From assembly GCA_028455995.1 (NCBI GenBank), contig JABELC010000003.1, positions 1,178,001-1,242,000 of the forward strand: a DNA stretch of 64,000 nucleotides, read 5' to 3'. The number at the start of each line of letters is the position of its first letter. Within the stretch, counting starts at the first letter, position 1. Shown here piece after piece: positions 11,853 to 23,942 of the stretch. This DNA comes from Scleromitrula shiraiana (Eukaryota; Ascomycota; Leotiomycetes; Helotiales; Sclerotiniaceae). Both the position numbers and the translations under genes were made by a program. The notes beneath the pieces are model-generated. The model saw nothing but the letters and a program-made list of their open reading frames with translations. It was not told the origin of the DNA and ran no database searches.

Positions 11853-12374
11853 CAGGTTTGTTGTGAGAATTTCCGAAGGCACATGTTTTGCAGAACTCTA
11901 TTTTGGCCCGGAGACTCCTGTTTCATCTGCTTGGGAGGTAGGATAGTATGAGCTATCAGTTGAGGAGCAGCTCTCGGAAAACTGAAAGGCACTAGATGCA
12001 TCAATACATTTACCATGGTAATATAGTATAGTCTGCGACAAAATAAAAGTTATGGTTGTTGTTTTTGACAGGATGCGCAGAGAGCTTACTATATGAGATG
12101 ATACTGATTGGATGGTAAGACTCATACCTCAATATTCCCTTGTGTACCTATACTTCTTTGACATAAATAGAATGATAGGTAGACCATGTCGAGTAATAAA
12201 GACCTAGGATTAGATGTCGTAGCTATCTATTTATTTTTCTAGAAACCATCTCATGCTTTCACACAGCTCACCAGAAAGTTCACCCGCGGTGTACCGATTC
12301 TCGAACCAAATTCCGATTGAGAAATTAAAACATAGATTATTTAATTCGAGCTCTAAGATTTTGTCTTCGACTGC
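11853..12374. other. Intergenic, no gene seen
   Basis: About 520 bp between the unknown gene and the ABC transporter remnant. No motif or recognisable coding stretch. Confidence 0.45.
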
Positions 12375-15300
12375 TTGGCTTTTAATTGTAGAATCGATAT
12401 AGATATACCGCGTTTAAATCATTTGTTCGAAATTCGACAATCAAAATCCATAATTGGAATTTGCAAAGGGTGGTGGTTCTGTACGCCTCCTAGCCGGAGC
12501 TGGTGGGATAAACACGTGATTGCAACCTTTAACCTCACAATACTATCAAAATTGGAGAATGATCGATCGCTACGCCCTTCATTGCTAATCTGCACCTATC
12601 TCCTTACATACACACTTTTAGATGTAGCAAAGATACGAACACTTTGGTTACGACATGAAACCAAAGCGCTACCAGTATCTTTGTTATGTAACAGCCTCGT
12701 TAAAGTCATACTACTGTGTCTCGAGGCATTCGAGAAACGGAACTTCTTGAAGACGACTTATAACATGTATCCACCCGAAGCACTGGAGTTATAAACAGAA
12801 GTTTGTTGTGGTGGCTCAACGATTTGATCCAAAAGGGACAGAAAGGCATTCTAAATCTCGGTGATCTGTTTGATACTGATAAAGATCTATCATCTTCTTC
12901 TGGAGCACAAAATGCGAAAGGCATGGCAAAAGCAATCACCACATGGAAAATGTTTTCTCTTTTTCGCTATACTCGGTTGTTTCAAATACACACTGCTTAC
13001 TTTGATCTTTCCACGACTTTGTCTGATTGGACTCAAATTCTCTCAACCATTGCTCATAAATCGTGCCAAATCTTTGATTGACTCTCCGGAGACACCGGGA
13101 AACAAAAGTATGGGCTATGGAATGGTCGGGGTAACAGCTTTAATATATTTTGGACTAGCGATCAGTACTGCGTAATATCAACATCGATATATCGAGTTAT
13201 AACCACGATTCGTGAGGGGCTAACTTGTCTAATTTATAACTCAACTCTGACACTTGATGCGAACTCCATAGGAAATTCTGCTGCAGTGACTTTGATGAGC
13301 ACAGATATAGAACGAATCGGGACTGGATTTTCTAGCATTGATGCCTTGTGGGCTGGTCCGATTGAAGCTGGAATTGCAATATATCTGCTGCAGAGAGAAC
13401 TAGGTCTGGCTTGTATTGCGCCGGTCATAATTTCTTTAGGTCAGTCATCATCGAACTCTCCAATGTTACTTTCACTAAGATTCCTTAGCGTGCACTCTCG
13501 GGACATTTCCGATAGGAAAATGGACGAAAAACACCCAAAAAGAATGGGTTGAAGCAGTCCAGAAACGCGTTGCAATTACATCTTCTTCACTCAAATCGAT
13601 TAAGAGTATCAAGATGTAAGGACTCACTGAGCGTATATCAGAAGATTTACAAGATCTCCGTGTTCAAGAACTCGAATACGCAAAACCATTCCGCAGGAAT
13701 ATCATCGCTACAGCGATTACATCCAATATAACTACTCTTTGCGGACCAGCCATAACCTTCATTATTTACATTCTCATTGAGAGAACTAGAGATTCTGCTA
13801 TTTTAAATTTTGCTCAAGCTTTTACTAGTTTATCTTTGATTTTTTTACCTAGTTTACCAGCCTCAGAAATGGTTCAAACTATTCCTACGTATGTTCTCTT
13901 CCCTTTTCATTATTGTTCATGTGGTTAATTCAATGTAAAGATTCTTGGCTGCTATAGGCTGCGTGGAAAAAATTCAAAAATATATTAGAACGGAAGATCG
14001 CAAAGATTTCAGGTTTAATAACCATGATTCGCACAATGACTTCACAGCTGCGATGGTCGATACCGGAATTGGAACTCAACCCCATGAGATCGAATTACAG
14101 CATATGCGATCATCAGAATCTAAAACGGCTACTTACACTCGAGAAGAAAACATAGTTAAAATAAATGGTGGATCATTTACTTATTCATCCTCACAAATTC
14201 CAGTTCTCAAAGATATAAACCTCTCGATTCCCCGCGGTACCCTAACCATGATAATCGCTGCAATTGGTAGTGGAAAATCCAGTCTCCTCAAATCAATATT
14301 AGGAAAAACACCCAGCAGAGAAGGATTCATATATGCAAATTCTTCAAGTATGGCGTTTTGTTCCCAAACACCTTGACTGCCCAATCTCACTTTCAAATGT
14401 GTTGTGCTTGGTGTATTGGATTATGATGAGATATGGTATAATACGGTTATTAATGCTTGTATGCTACATCTTGATATTGAATTTCTTCCGGATGGAGGGA
14501 GATATGACAATGGTTGGTAGCGAAGGTGCTATTTTGAGTGGTGGCCAGAAACAAAGATTGGTAAGTATTTTTCCCGTCGCAAGCCATCTAACGATTCTAT
14601 GATTAAAAGCTAATGGGATTATTCGTTGGCACGAGCCCCTGTATTCCAGAAAAAAAAACTACTTTTGATTGATGATGTTCTCAGCGGTCTAGATGTAACG
14701 ACCAACCAAGGTGCATTCCGTAACATTTTTGTCCCAGAGGGACTTTGCAAGTTGCACAACATGACTGTGATTCTTGCAACACACCCAGGTAAGCTTGAAC
14801 TTTCATAACACAAAGATGTTGGGGGAGACCATAAAAGACAAGTTACACTAATTGACAACCGGGCCATCTAGTTCAACATCTTCCGTCTGCTGATAGTATC
14901 ATTGTCCTTTCCAACAACGGCACGAGTTCGGAAGAGGGCAATCTCAAGAAGATACAAGAAAATAAGGATCGCTATATCAGAGATCTACTATTCCACCAAA
15001 AGAACTCGGAAGATAATGTCGAAGAATCGCCTGTCGTAAAAAAGCCAACAGTAAGGTCAAGTTCAAATCAACCCGACGACATCACACGTCAAGACGGAGA
15101 TGCAAGTGTATACCTATACTTTGGTAAATCAGTAGGAAAGCTCCAAATACTCTGATTGATATCCACCGCACTTCTCTACACCGTATCTAGCGAATTCCAG
15201 GCTGTTCTTCTACAATTCTGGTCCAAAGCAGAAGCTCACCATCCAGGAACCTCTACAAATATGTATATGGGATTATATGCCATGTTATCTATATTAGCAA

Positions 15301-16220
15301 TATGTGGACCGAGTGAGCTATTATGCGTGATATTGTTATTTGCAGGACCATCTGCACCGATAAATATTCATCGAGTATTATTAAATACTGTAATTGCAGC
15401 GCCCTATTCTTGGTTCACGAAACCCGATAGCGGAATCACACTAAATAGGTCTATTAATTCCCCACATCCATCCATGCAACCAATTCCAAGCACACATACT
15501 AAACAACCAAATCCACCCCATAGATTCAGCCAAGACATGAGCCTAATAGACATGGACCTCCTAATCGAAACCATTGACACCCTCATCTGCCTCCTAACGT
15601 GTATATCCCAAGCCCCCCTCATCAGCGTCGGCGCAAAATCCATCTTCCCCATCCCCCCCCTCTTCCACCTCGTCCTCTACACCCCCCCCCCAAAAAAAAT
15701 CTACCTCAAAACATCCCGCCGCTTCCGCTTCCTAGACCTCGAATCAAAATCCCCCCTCTACACCCATTTCACGGAAACCCCATCCGGACTCTCCACCATC
15801 CGTGCCTATGCCTGGCAAATCCAGTTCGGGGAGAAAAACCGCAAAGTGTTAAATTACTCGCGGAAATCGTATTATCTTCTCTATTGTGTTCAGCGCTGGT
15901 TACATGCCGTGTTCTCGATCTTATGTTAGCGGGGTTGCGATACTATTTGTGGCGTTTGCGATGCAGATGAGGGGGACTACTAGTGCGGGATGTTGGGGAT
16001 GGCGTTGGTTAATTTGTTGAAGTTTAATGGTTTGTTGAGTTTTTTTTTTTTTGATGAGGAGGTGGACGCTGTTGGAGATGAGTATTGGAGCGGTGGCTGG
16101 GGTTAAGGGGGTTGAGAGGGATATGAAAGGGGAGGGAGAGGAGGGGGTGGGGAGTTTGAGAGGGTTTTGGGAGTGGAGGATAGGGGCGTAAGGGTGAGGG
16201 TAAGAGTGAGTTGATGGGGA
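12375..16220 (+). pseudogene. ABCC-type (MRP-like) ABC transporter pseudogene, NBD2 missing
   Basis: Pieces of one multidrug-resistance-protein-like transporter follow each other in correct order but in changing frames. First come N-terminal membrane segments (12375-12794), then 'WWLNDLIQKGQKGIL' (about 12810), TMD1 with 'TLMSTDIERIGTGFSSIDALWAGPI' (about 13288), and NBD1 (about 14150-14810). NBD1 has a Walker A 'IGSGKSSLL', signature 'LSGGQKQRL' and Walker B 'LLLIDDVLSGLD'. TMD2 follows with 'SQDMSLIDMDLL' and 'GLSTIRAYAWQ', fading after 'MRGTTSAG' near 15980. Breaks: a one-base frameshift near 12785 between 'PPEAL' and 'GVINRSL', a further shift near 12960, and a TAA near 13172 followed by another frame change. 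The second ATPase domain, normally about 300 residues, is absent; purine-rich tracts stand in its place. Such pumps export conjugates or drugs from the cell or into vacuoles; this copy cannot make a complete pump. About 15448-15524 looks like a former intron. Confidence 0.85.
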
Positions 16221-16854
16221 AAGGAGGATGTGGAGATGAGGAGATAGGATAGATAAACAAGAAAGGAATAGTTTATACATTGATTGAAATAAAACGTATA
16301 GAAACGAATAGGATATGATAAGATAAGATAAGATATTATATATAATTATCTCACAACCGCGAGCCGTTGCGTTAATTAAGAAAAACAGTGAACGAGGGAT
16401 AGCGTGGTAGAAGATACGTGGTAGAAGATACGATACATTCGCAATCTAATCTAATATAATCTGATCTAATCTGATCTAATCTGATGATTATTTTCCGGCC
16501 CATTGCTAGAATCTAATATTACCCGAACTGTAAGAACCCCCCCCCCCTCCCCTATCTTGTCTCCATGTCCATGTCCATGTCCATGTCTATGGAAGTCTTT
16601 ATCCTAAATTCTATAAAATGCCGACATAATAATGTTTATAATATTCCAATTCGTCACGCCCTAGGAAAGATTAAAGAACCCCCTAGAATGCAAAAAAAGA
16701 ACCAGACTACTGCTTATCTTTATCCGTCCATCCAGTCCCAGTCCCAGTCCCAGTCCAAGTCCCAGTCCAAGCGCAACCAATATACCAGAACACCTCATAC
16801 CAAAAGCCCAAAGCCCAAAGCCCAAAGCCCAAAGCCCAAAACCCACAATCCTCC
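16221..16854. repeat. Simple-sequence-rich spacer
   Basis: A cluster of short tandem arrays: CTAAT/CTGAT pentamers (about 16446-16484), a C9 run (about 16537), four CCATGT hexamers (about 16562-16586), CCAGT-rich hexamers (about 16733-16770) and AAAGCCC heptamers (about 16802-16840). Open frames crossing these arrays are repeat translations, not genes. Confidence 0.8.
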
Positions 16855-17991
16855 TCACTCCTCCCCATCCTCGCCCTCGCCCTCGCCCTCCCCATCCTCA
16901 TCTCGCCCCCACCTCCCCATCAAGCTCCACTGCTCCAATGCCTGAATCTCCGCTGGCCACCTATTCCTCAATTTCCTCGCCGTCCTCTCCTCTCTCGGCA
17001 CTCCGATGCTATAAACCCCCGTCACGTCGTCCCGATCGAGATTCGATCGCGTCGGTATGCACCAGGCATCGTCTTTGAATTTCTTCATGCCTAGGATTTG
17101 GACTTTTACGGTTGGTAGTTGCCAGTTGAGGGGGTTGTGTTCGGAGGTTGAGGATGAGGTTGAGGATGAGGATGAGGAGGAGGAGGAAGATGGGCTTGAA
17201 GCGAAAGTGGAAGTGGGATTTGAAATCATATGTTCCTTCCATTTCCCGAGCGCTTCTTCAACTTTCTCCCTAATCTGACTCGGTTTCAAGCCCCTCATCT
17301 TTCTCATCTTCACATCCAACGCATCGAAATATCTCACCTCGGTCCGCGGCATCCCAATCCACTGATCAAACGGTTCAATCAGCAACGTAACCGTTTTTAG
17401 TGCCGGAAATTTATATATCCATTCTAGTAACCAACACGCCTCGATTGCGGGCTCGAAAATTAATCCTTGGAGCAACCAGTTGTTGAGTGGGAATGCTATG
17501 TGTTGCGTTACGGACAGAACGCCATTATTTACCCACGATGAGGGGATCTCAGAATCGGGCTTGAAGAGGTGGGATTTGAGGATTCCATTTGTCCAGGCGG
17601 CGGAGGGGGGAAAGTATACGGTATCGGTGTTTGGATTCCAGTAGAAATCGGAAGAAGACGATGATGAGGATGAAGGGGCAGTAGTAAGGACATTTGAGGG
17701 ACCGAGACCCGTTCGGCAGATACTGAGAGCGAGATGACGGGATTCAGAGTTCACGTGGAAGATGGTGGGGACCGAGGAGAAGGGGCCGATTAGTTCGGGG
17801 AGTGTATCGTCGTAGGCATCGAGTTTTACGCGGATGGTTCGGGGATCCGGGAGTGCATATTTCCAGATTTCGAGACGCAGTTCTGGGGGTAGATTGCTGA
17901 ATTGAGGGAAAAGCGGAGAATCTGATTCCATGGTTGAGGTGGCATATGATTCTGCTTCTTGCTCTATTATTTCTATTTTGGGTCCGCACAT
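16855..17991 (-). CDS. 2EXR domain (F-box-like) protein
   Basis: Single-exon protein of about 378 aa from the ATG at 17991. Upstream in-frame ATGs exist (to 18144), but their translation looks like 5' leader. Near the N-terminus 'FPQFSNLPPELRLEIWKYALPDPR' is the hallmark of the 2EXR domain, an F-box-related module common in large families of filamentous ascomycetes. It continues with 'VPTIFHVNSESRHLAL' and 'FYWNPNTDTVYFPP'. Two poly-Ser tracts (about residues 112-119 and 265-285) and a C-terminal Asp/Glu/Gly run are encoded by microsatellite DNA and should vary in length between strains. The function is unknown; by analogy with F-box proteins it may be a substrate-recognition protein, but this is only inferred. 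No signal peptide. Confidence 0.82.
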   Translation of the reverse strand: MCGPKIEIIEQEAESYATSTMESDSPLFPQFSNLPPELRLEIWKYALPDPRTIRVKLDAYDDTLPELIGPFSSVPTIFHVNSESRHLALSICRTGLGPSNVLTTAPSSSSSSSSDFYWNPNTDTVYFPPSAAWTNGILKSHLFKPDSEIPSSWVNNGVLSVTQHIAFPLNNWLLQGLIFEPAIEACWLLEWIYKFPALKTVTLLIEPFDQWIGMPRTEVRYFDALDVKMRKMRGLKPSQIREKVEEALGKWKEHMISNPTSTFASSPSSSSSSSSSSTSSSTSEHNPLNWQLPTVKVQILGMKKFKDDAWCIPTRSNLDRDDVTGVYSIGVPREERTARKLRNRWPAEIQALEQWSLMGRWGRDEDGEGEGEGEDGEE

Positions 17992-19138
17992 TATAAATAG
18001 ATGGTCAATAATAGCGGGAAACGAACAAAGAAGAAAAAAAAAAGATCTAAAAATAAAACACTTGTTTGTATTAGTATTACCTATGATATGATCACTAAAT
18101 CCCCAACCCAAGGGGGGATATCGGTACTTTTCATACCATCCCATCGTGGCTCAGTCCGCATTACGCGCGCGATAGTGATCGCGGCCCCAGTTGGTATATA
18201 GCGGCCCTCGACATGAAGGTCACGGTCTCAACTCCGGATTGTACAGGGTGGATCTACAGGGAAAAAAGGAAAGAAAACCAACTCAACAAGAGGAAAAAAA
18301 ATACATCTATATATATACATGAACGGTAGATAGGCGCAAGCGCTCTACATAGGAAAAAGTGTGCAGAGGACTTGGATAGAGAGTTGGTCTGAGCCACGGC
18401 CCTTTGACAACGAACCTCTCACATGCTTAAACTACCTATTTAGGTTCCAAGTATCGCAGTATCTGAGATGAGACGAAATCGAATGTTGACATGTGTTTTG
18501 ACGTTGAACTGTAAAGTAATGCCTAATTTAACATAATTCTAATTTGGAATCGGGTTCGATCGAGGGTGGAAGGACTGACTGATTGCAATCAATGCTGTGC
18601 TGTGCTGTTGGAAACTTCCAATTCACAAGATCGGATTATGTATACATTACTCAGACTGATAAGTACAAGTGAGTGACCAGAAGGTATTTGGTCGCCTACA
18701 TAGAGAGGTGATTTATTGCAAAAGAGTTGGAGATGTTGTTTTGTTGAGTTGATAGTGTGATTCTACTCTGACCGGGTCTTTAAAGATCCAACAACCAACC
18801 TAATACAGCCACCAAGAAATACCACATATGCACATTCAACACCACCTTCCATCGAATCTAATCTAATCTAATCTAATCATCTAGTACTAGGGGAACATAT
18901 AATCAGTATATAGTGATCTTTTTATAGTAATAACGAAAACTTTCTTCATATGTTTATTTATGCATCTTCATATACCGCTGCAACTATCTCCTCTCTTCTC
19001 TTCTCCTCTCGCTTCTCCTCTTCCTTCCACCCAATCTTAAGTTTATGTGTATATAAGCAAGTGACTCATCTACCTATCTCCTCTCTCTTCTCCCACCCAC
19101 AACCATTTCCCACCCCCATCCCAACACACCACCTATCC
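17992..19138. other. Intergenic with short repeats
   Basis: About 1.1 kb: promoter of the 2EXR gene and 3' region of the ArfGAP gene. Four AATCT pentamers lie at about 18855-18876. No coding region was recognised; pyrimidine-rich sequence (about 18990-19160) belongs to the 3' side of the ArfGAP gene. Confidence 0.5.
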
Positions 19139-20540
19139 CTACCACTTCTCCCACTCATCATCCTTCTTCCCCGCCGTCCCCGTCCCCGTCCCGCCCCCAC
19201 CCCCATTCCCTCCATTCCTCTTAACAGCCGCCGTCCCAATCGCACTGGGCTGCGCCCTCTTAGCCCCAACACTCGCAAAGCTATCCCAGAAATCCTTCTT
19301 ACTCTCATCAATCGGTGCATTCCTACCACCATCACTACCCTCCACAAATCTATTAAACCCATCTGCTGCGTTTTTGGCACCGGCTTGCGCGTTTTTGGCG
19401 ACTTGGGCGGCGGTGAGGCGTGCTTGGGCTGCTACGTCGGATTCGGCAATCTAGGGGAGGGGAGGGTTTGTTAGTTATGTGTATATGTGTTTGGGGGATG
19501 CGAAGAATAGATGAATATAAATGAGGTGGAGTAAACATGTGAAATGTAGAGAGGTATATGTACCTTAGCAGCAGTAGGTTGAATATACCCCTCATTAACC
19601 GTCTTAGCCGTCTTCCCCACCGTCGTCGTAAACCACCCAAACCCCTTCGTCAACGCCGCAACCGGATCCCTCTGCAAATCATCAAAGCCCGGTAACTTAG
19701 CATCATTATTTTCCTTCGGCATGGGCTGACTACCAAAACCTCCATACTTCCCTCCTTGAGATGGCGGTAGATCTTCTGATCGATTGGCATTCGCCGCGCC
19801 TAGTCCGGCAAAGTATTTATCGTCTACCTTTACTTTTCCATTAGAGGGACTGGAGATTCGTGCGCCGAGAGGGGTTTGCGATCGGGAGTTGCTGGAGCTG
19901 TGGTTTGAGATTGAGGTTGCGCTGGTAGTGGTTGATTTTGAGGCGGGTGCTTTGGGTACGGGTACATAATCTCTCTTTTCGACTTTCGCAGTGAGACGTT
20001 CCTTGTATTCCTCTCCCACTTCACCTGAGTATCTCTCCGCGATAGTCGCATCGTCCCATCTACAAATCCATTAGCACCATGTCGTTCTATTTTGCCACAC
20101 CCTGTCCGACCCAGAGAGAACACAACGTACGTAATCCCACTCATAACATTCCTATCATCCTCATCAAAGAATTCCCTCCAAGTTTTGTTCCCGCCCTCTC
20201 TCATCCTCTCAATTTCCTGCGCTTTGAAAGCATCCATTGTAATACTCCTCACGAAACTAATATGAACCCCCAGCCCGCGATGAACACCGGCGCAACTTAA
20301 ACAGATGAAGACTCCGAATTTAGGGGACGCCCATTGAGGAGATGGCGCACCGCAGTCGGCACATCGATCGTTCCCGTTCGTTTTGGATATGTCTAAGAGC
20401 TAAACGTATTGCGTTCATGTTAGAATAGGATCTGCCAGTTGGGTAGTCGCTGATTGAATGTTGATAGGGCAGAAAGGAAGACAATCAATTACCTTGGATC
20501 GCGTTTCGGGATCAACCTCCCACATAGCCTTTGAAGTCAT
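19139..20540 (-). CDS. gcs1: ADP-ribosylation factor GTPase-activating protein, Gcs1/ArfGAP1 type
   Basis: About 374 aa from four phase-checked exons: 20493-20540, 20131-20399, 19564-20059 and 19139-19450. The ArfGAP zinc finger lies at residues 29-52 (C-x2-C-x16-C-x2-C). It is followed by 'AGVHRGLGVHISFVRSITMD', which carries the catalytic arginine finger (about Arg57). The middle is low-complexity (Ser/Thr/Pro). A C-terminal region 'GFGWFTTTVGKTAKTVNEGYIQPTAAKIAES' resembles the amphipathic lipid-packing-sensor helix of Gcs1/ArfGAP1, and the protein ends 'DDEWEKW', an acidic-tryptophan end like coatomer-binding motifs. Known role of the family: it triggers GTP hydrolysis on Arf1 in COPI transport between Golgi and ER. 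The start encodes the typical 'MTSKAMWEVDPETRSK' (positions 20493-20540). It converges toward no close neighbour and appears intact. Confidence 0.94.
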
Positions 20541-21279
20541 TCTCAATATCTTCCTCGCTCGGGATTATGTGGTGGGGTATACTTTACAAAGGGGAGTTAG
20601 ATGTCTAAATTTGGATTGATTCGTGCACTGGAGATAATTGCGCTAGGATAATTCTAGACCAATCATGGAGATCTTCAACACTCAAACAAGGGAAAAAGTG
20701 CAAGGCTACTGTTTAAAGTGGTGTCGTATATCATTTTGTCCATATATATCACTATTTCACATTATTATAAACATAAGGGTCCTTGAAAGTGCCAGTACAA
20801 TTGCTCACTTTTACTACTAATGATAATGATGGCTATCATCAATCAATCATTAGTAAATAGATAAACTTTTCCATCCCGACCCATCCCATGGAAGCACATC
20901 AGAAAAAAAATCTAGTGTACACCTCAAAGAATGCCAGCGAAATGGTAATAAGACATGGTTTTTGAAAAAGAAGAGTCATGAAGAACTATGAGGCCCTACT
21001 CGTAGAGTGAAAAAGTTAAGTATGTCAGAAAGAGAGCATAGCCCATAGATCTATTAAGACGCCATAAACAAGTCCACTGAGAGAGTGTTCATATGTCCAC
21101 CTAAAATGAAAATCGTCGAGAATTTGGTTGATCCATTAAAAAAAACAAATCCACCCATTCACTCCTCAAGTGATCCCACAAAGCGCCGACAATGGTCCAA
21201 AAGCAACGCATCGCAGAGCATCTGTATATCGTCTGCACATTGCAGCACTTCCGTCATACACATCATACATGAGGACTGC
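20541..21279. other. Intergenic, no gene seen
   Basis: About 740 bp: promoter of the ArfGAP gene and 3' region of the RRM gene. A-rich runs only. Confidence 0.5.
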
Positions 21280-22659
21280 TTATGCAGTGGCAGTAGCCTC
21301 GGTACCGTTGGTTGGTGGAGCAGCAGCAGACTCAGTAGCTGGAGCGCTGGTGTCCTCATCGGTCTTGTCTGGGCTGTCGATAGCGACCTTGACGGCAATC
21401 TCACGGCCTTCAATATCGATACCATTCATCTCAGCAACAGCCTTTTGTTGTTGTTCCTCACTGGCAAGAGTGACGAAACCAAATCCACGACCCTTACGTG
21501 GCTCACCACGAGCTTGAAGCTTCTTGACCATGAAGCGGGGAATTGGTCGAAGAGCGATCTTGGCAGAGGTTGGCTCATACTTGGCGAAGAGTTCCTTGAG
21601 CTTGAAGGATGTTAGTAAATTCTTTTGGGATCAGTTAAACTAAGCACATACCTTATCTTCTGCAAGATCATAAGGAAGGTTGGCAACCATGACCTTGTTC
21701 TTGGATGGGATTCCATCAGCAGGAGGACCTCTCTCACGACGCTCACGAGGAGGACGGGTAGTTTGTGGTTTGGTATCCTTGGTCTCGGTAGTAGTCTGGT
21801 TGGTAGTGTCGGTCAAAGGCAATACCTCAGTGGTGGTAGCTGGAGCTTCGGCAGCACTCTCCTCAGTACGAGACTAGACACATACATTAATAACTAGAAC
21901 CAAATGTTGACAATGATTCAAGACTTACAGCATTACCACGGCGACCTCCACGGCCACGAGCACGGCCACGTCCTCGTCCAGATTGTCTGCGGCGTCCACC
22001 TTCACCGCCGGATTGTCCCTCACCTCCACTGACACCTTCGGTTTGTTCCTTGGCCTCTGGCTTACGGGCAAGTTGAACGGAAACCTTGCGCTCAAGGATC
22101 TCCTGGCCAGAAAGCTCAGCAATAGCACGCTCAGCCTCGGATGGGGTGGAGAGATCGACGAAAGCGTATCCGACTGGGCGATCGGTGCGTGGGTTCTTGG
22201 GGATGGAGGTGGATTCACTGCGGAGAAATCATATTAGCATTGAGTTATTGTAAAACGATCGAGATATCCAAGTTTGGAAGGTGCGAAACTATGCGTGATT
22301 GCCAATGTATTGTTGAACTGAAGTGGCCAAAAAAGACCATAAATGATCTCAAAGAGGCCACGAGGCAAAATGGCATGATAAAGTGAGAAAAATGGGGGTG
22401 ATTCTTACATTAAGTAACCCTTGAAGAAGCCTTGCAACTCCCCCTCGGTAGTCGCATATGCGAGGTTACCGATGTAGAGTCTTCGTCCCTCTGCAGCGCT
22501 GGCCAAAACAGCCTCCTTATCGGCGGCGGTGTTGGATGCCTTATCACCAGTTGTAGTGGCGACGGCGGTATCGGCTGGCTTGTCAGAGATGGATGTGTTG
22601 CCAAGAGAGGCAGTAACGTCGTTGACGGCGTCAGTAACTTTCTCCACGATGCTAGACAT
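21280..22659 (-). CDS. RNA-binding protein with two RRMs flanking an RG-rich box (Sbp1-like)
   Basis: About 360 aa from four phase-checked exons: 22409-22659, 21929-22217, 21652-21873 and 21280-21600. RRM1 carries RNP2 'LYIGNLAY' (about residues 61-68) and RNP1 'GYAFVDLS' (about 100-107). An Arg/Gly box follows ('RGRGRARGRGGRRG'), then an acidic/Thr-rich linker and RRM2 with 'VMVANLPYDL' and 'GRGFGFVTLA'. The protein ends in a low-complexity Ala/Thr tail. The order RRM-RGG-RRM is that of yeast Sbp1, which binds eIF4G and represses translation in stress granules and P-bodies; other two-RRM proteins (nucleolin-like) remain possible. The second intron, between the RG box and the linker, separates the two halves neatly. 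The start ATG at 22659 is preceded by a pyrimidine-poor leader. It is divergent from TAH18 across a 2.6-kb repeat-rich spacer. Confidence 0.87.
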
Positions 22660-23189
22660 GATGATTGATTTGGTGTTTTGTCGTAGGTTGAGACTGATGT
22701 AGAAGCTTGAAGTTGAAATTAAAATTGATCGACGTTCGCTGGGAGATTTTTTAATTACTCTCTGAACAAATTTGGGGGAGTTGATAGAAGGGTAGCTAGG
22801 TGCCCTAGTGGTCTGGTTTTTGGGGAAATTTGAGGATTTCGGTTGTGTTAAACACTGGATTTCTGGATCTTGAAGATGGATGTTGTCAAAAAGGAAAGGG
22901 AGAATCAAGATTGCGCGTGCGATCAGAATATATCAAATACCTTAGTATGATTGTAGCAGCCGCATTTAAGCGAGTAGAAGCTTAACTTAATTTGGTTTAA
23001 TTAAGTGGATTAAATTAAGGGCAGGAGGTGGGTATATAATTGGTCTACCATGGTATTACAATTGGGTTTATTGGGTTTATTGGGTTATTTCAACCCTAGA
23101 AGGTTCCTTGGGAATTAAAAATTAAAAAAAGAATGAAAATAATTGCACAGGTGAATAGAATTGATTCAATATTCATAAGAAAAGGAGGT
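22660..23189. other. Promoter side of the RRM gene
   Basis: About 530 bp with AT-rich sequence and a TTTAATTAAGTGGATTAAATTAA-like inverted region (about 22998-23020). No coding region was recognised. Confidence 0.4.
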
Positions 23190-23395
23190 AGGTAGATAGA
23201 TAGTAGATGGTAGATAGTAGATGGTAGATAGTATATAGTAGATAGTATATAGTAGATAGTATATAGTAGATAGTATATAGTACATAGTATATAGTACATA
23301 ATACATAGTACATAATACATAGTATATAGTACATATCATACATAGTACATAATACATAGTATATAGTACATATCATACATACCTAGCTAAGGTAT
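23190..23395. repeat. Minisatellite, 14-bp and 37-bp units
   Basis: The left half repeats a 14-bp unit close to TAGTATATAGTAGA. The right half contains a 37-bp higher-order unit (starting ACATAGTACATAAT and ending ATATCAT) present twice in tandem. Tyr-rich open frames on the minus strand are products of the repeat. Confidence 0.92.
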
Positions 23396-23942
23396 GTATA
23401 CATCATTATTCATGAATGAATTTGTTGGCACTTCTTCCACTTGGTTCTATTCAATATGTTCAAGGTTGATTGGGTCATTTGTGGCACGGTGAAGGACTGT
23501 TGTTATCTAAGGAGTAAGTAATATTATATGGAGAGGAACCTTGATAAGAAATCATGGGTAAGAAAGAAATCATGGGGAAGGAGTCATTGCGTTTTGAGAA
23601 TCAAAATATTAGTACCGGTACTCGTACATAATAGGTATCTACGATGGATGTACTCATATTTTCTTCTTATGATATTAAGTTTGGTGGTAAGATGGAAGAG
23701 ATAGGAGAGAAATACCGTATTAGAAGAAAAGAGAAGAAAAGAGAAAGGAATGGAAGGGGAACCTTGGATGGGAAGTAACTTCTATAGAGGATTCTATACA
23801 TCTTATTATTTAGGTGGTAAGAGGGGGAGAGGAGAGAAATTCAGAGGAAAGAATGAATTAACGATCGAATGTAAAGATATAGAAATACTATATGTTCAAA
23901 AGGAAGGAAGAAGTTTGAATATATATTCAAAAAGACAATTAT
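23396..23942. other. Spacer, no gene seen
   Basis: About 550 bp between two minisatellites. Purine-rich (GGAAAG-type) on the plus strand near 23690-23850. No supported gene. Confidence 0.4.

Noticed and set aside
16565..16945. Plus-strand Ser/Pro/Lys-rich frame and its minus-strand Gly/Leu counterpart
   Set aside because: Translations of tandem CCAGTC, AAAGCCC and CCTCGC arrays, overlapping the end of the 2EXR gene.
18001..18144. N-terminal extension of the 2EXR protein from an upstream ATG at 18144
   Set aside because: The added 51 residues look like translated 5' leader, and the domain proteins usually begin close to the 'LPPELR' motif.
23096..23376. Tyr/Ile-rich minus-strand frames
   Set aside because: Direct translations of the 14-bp minisatellite.
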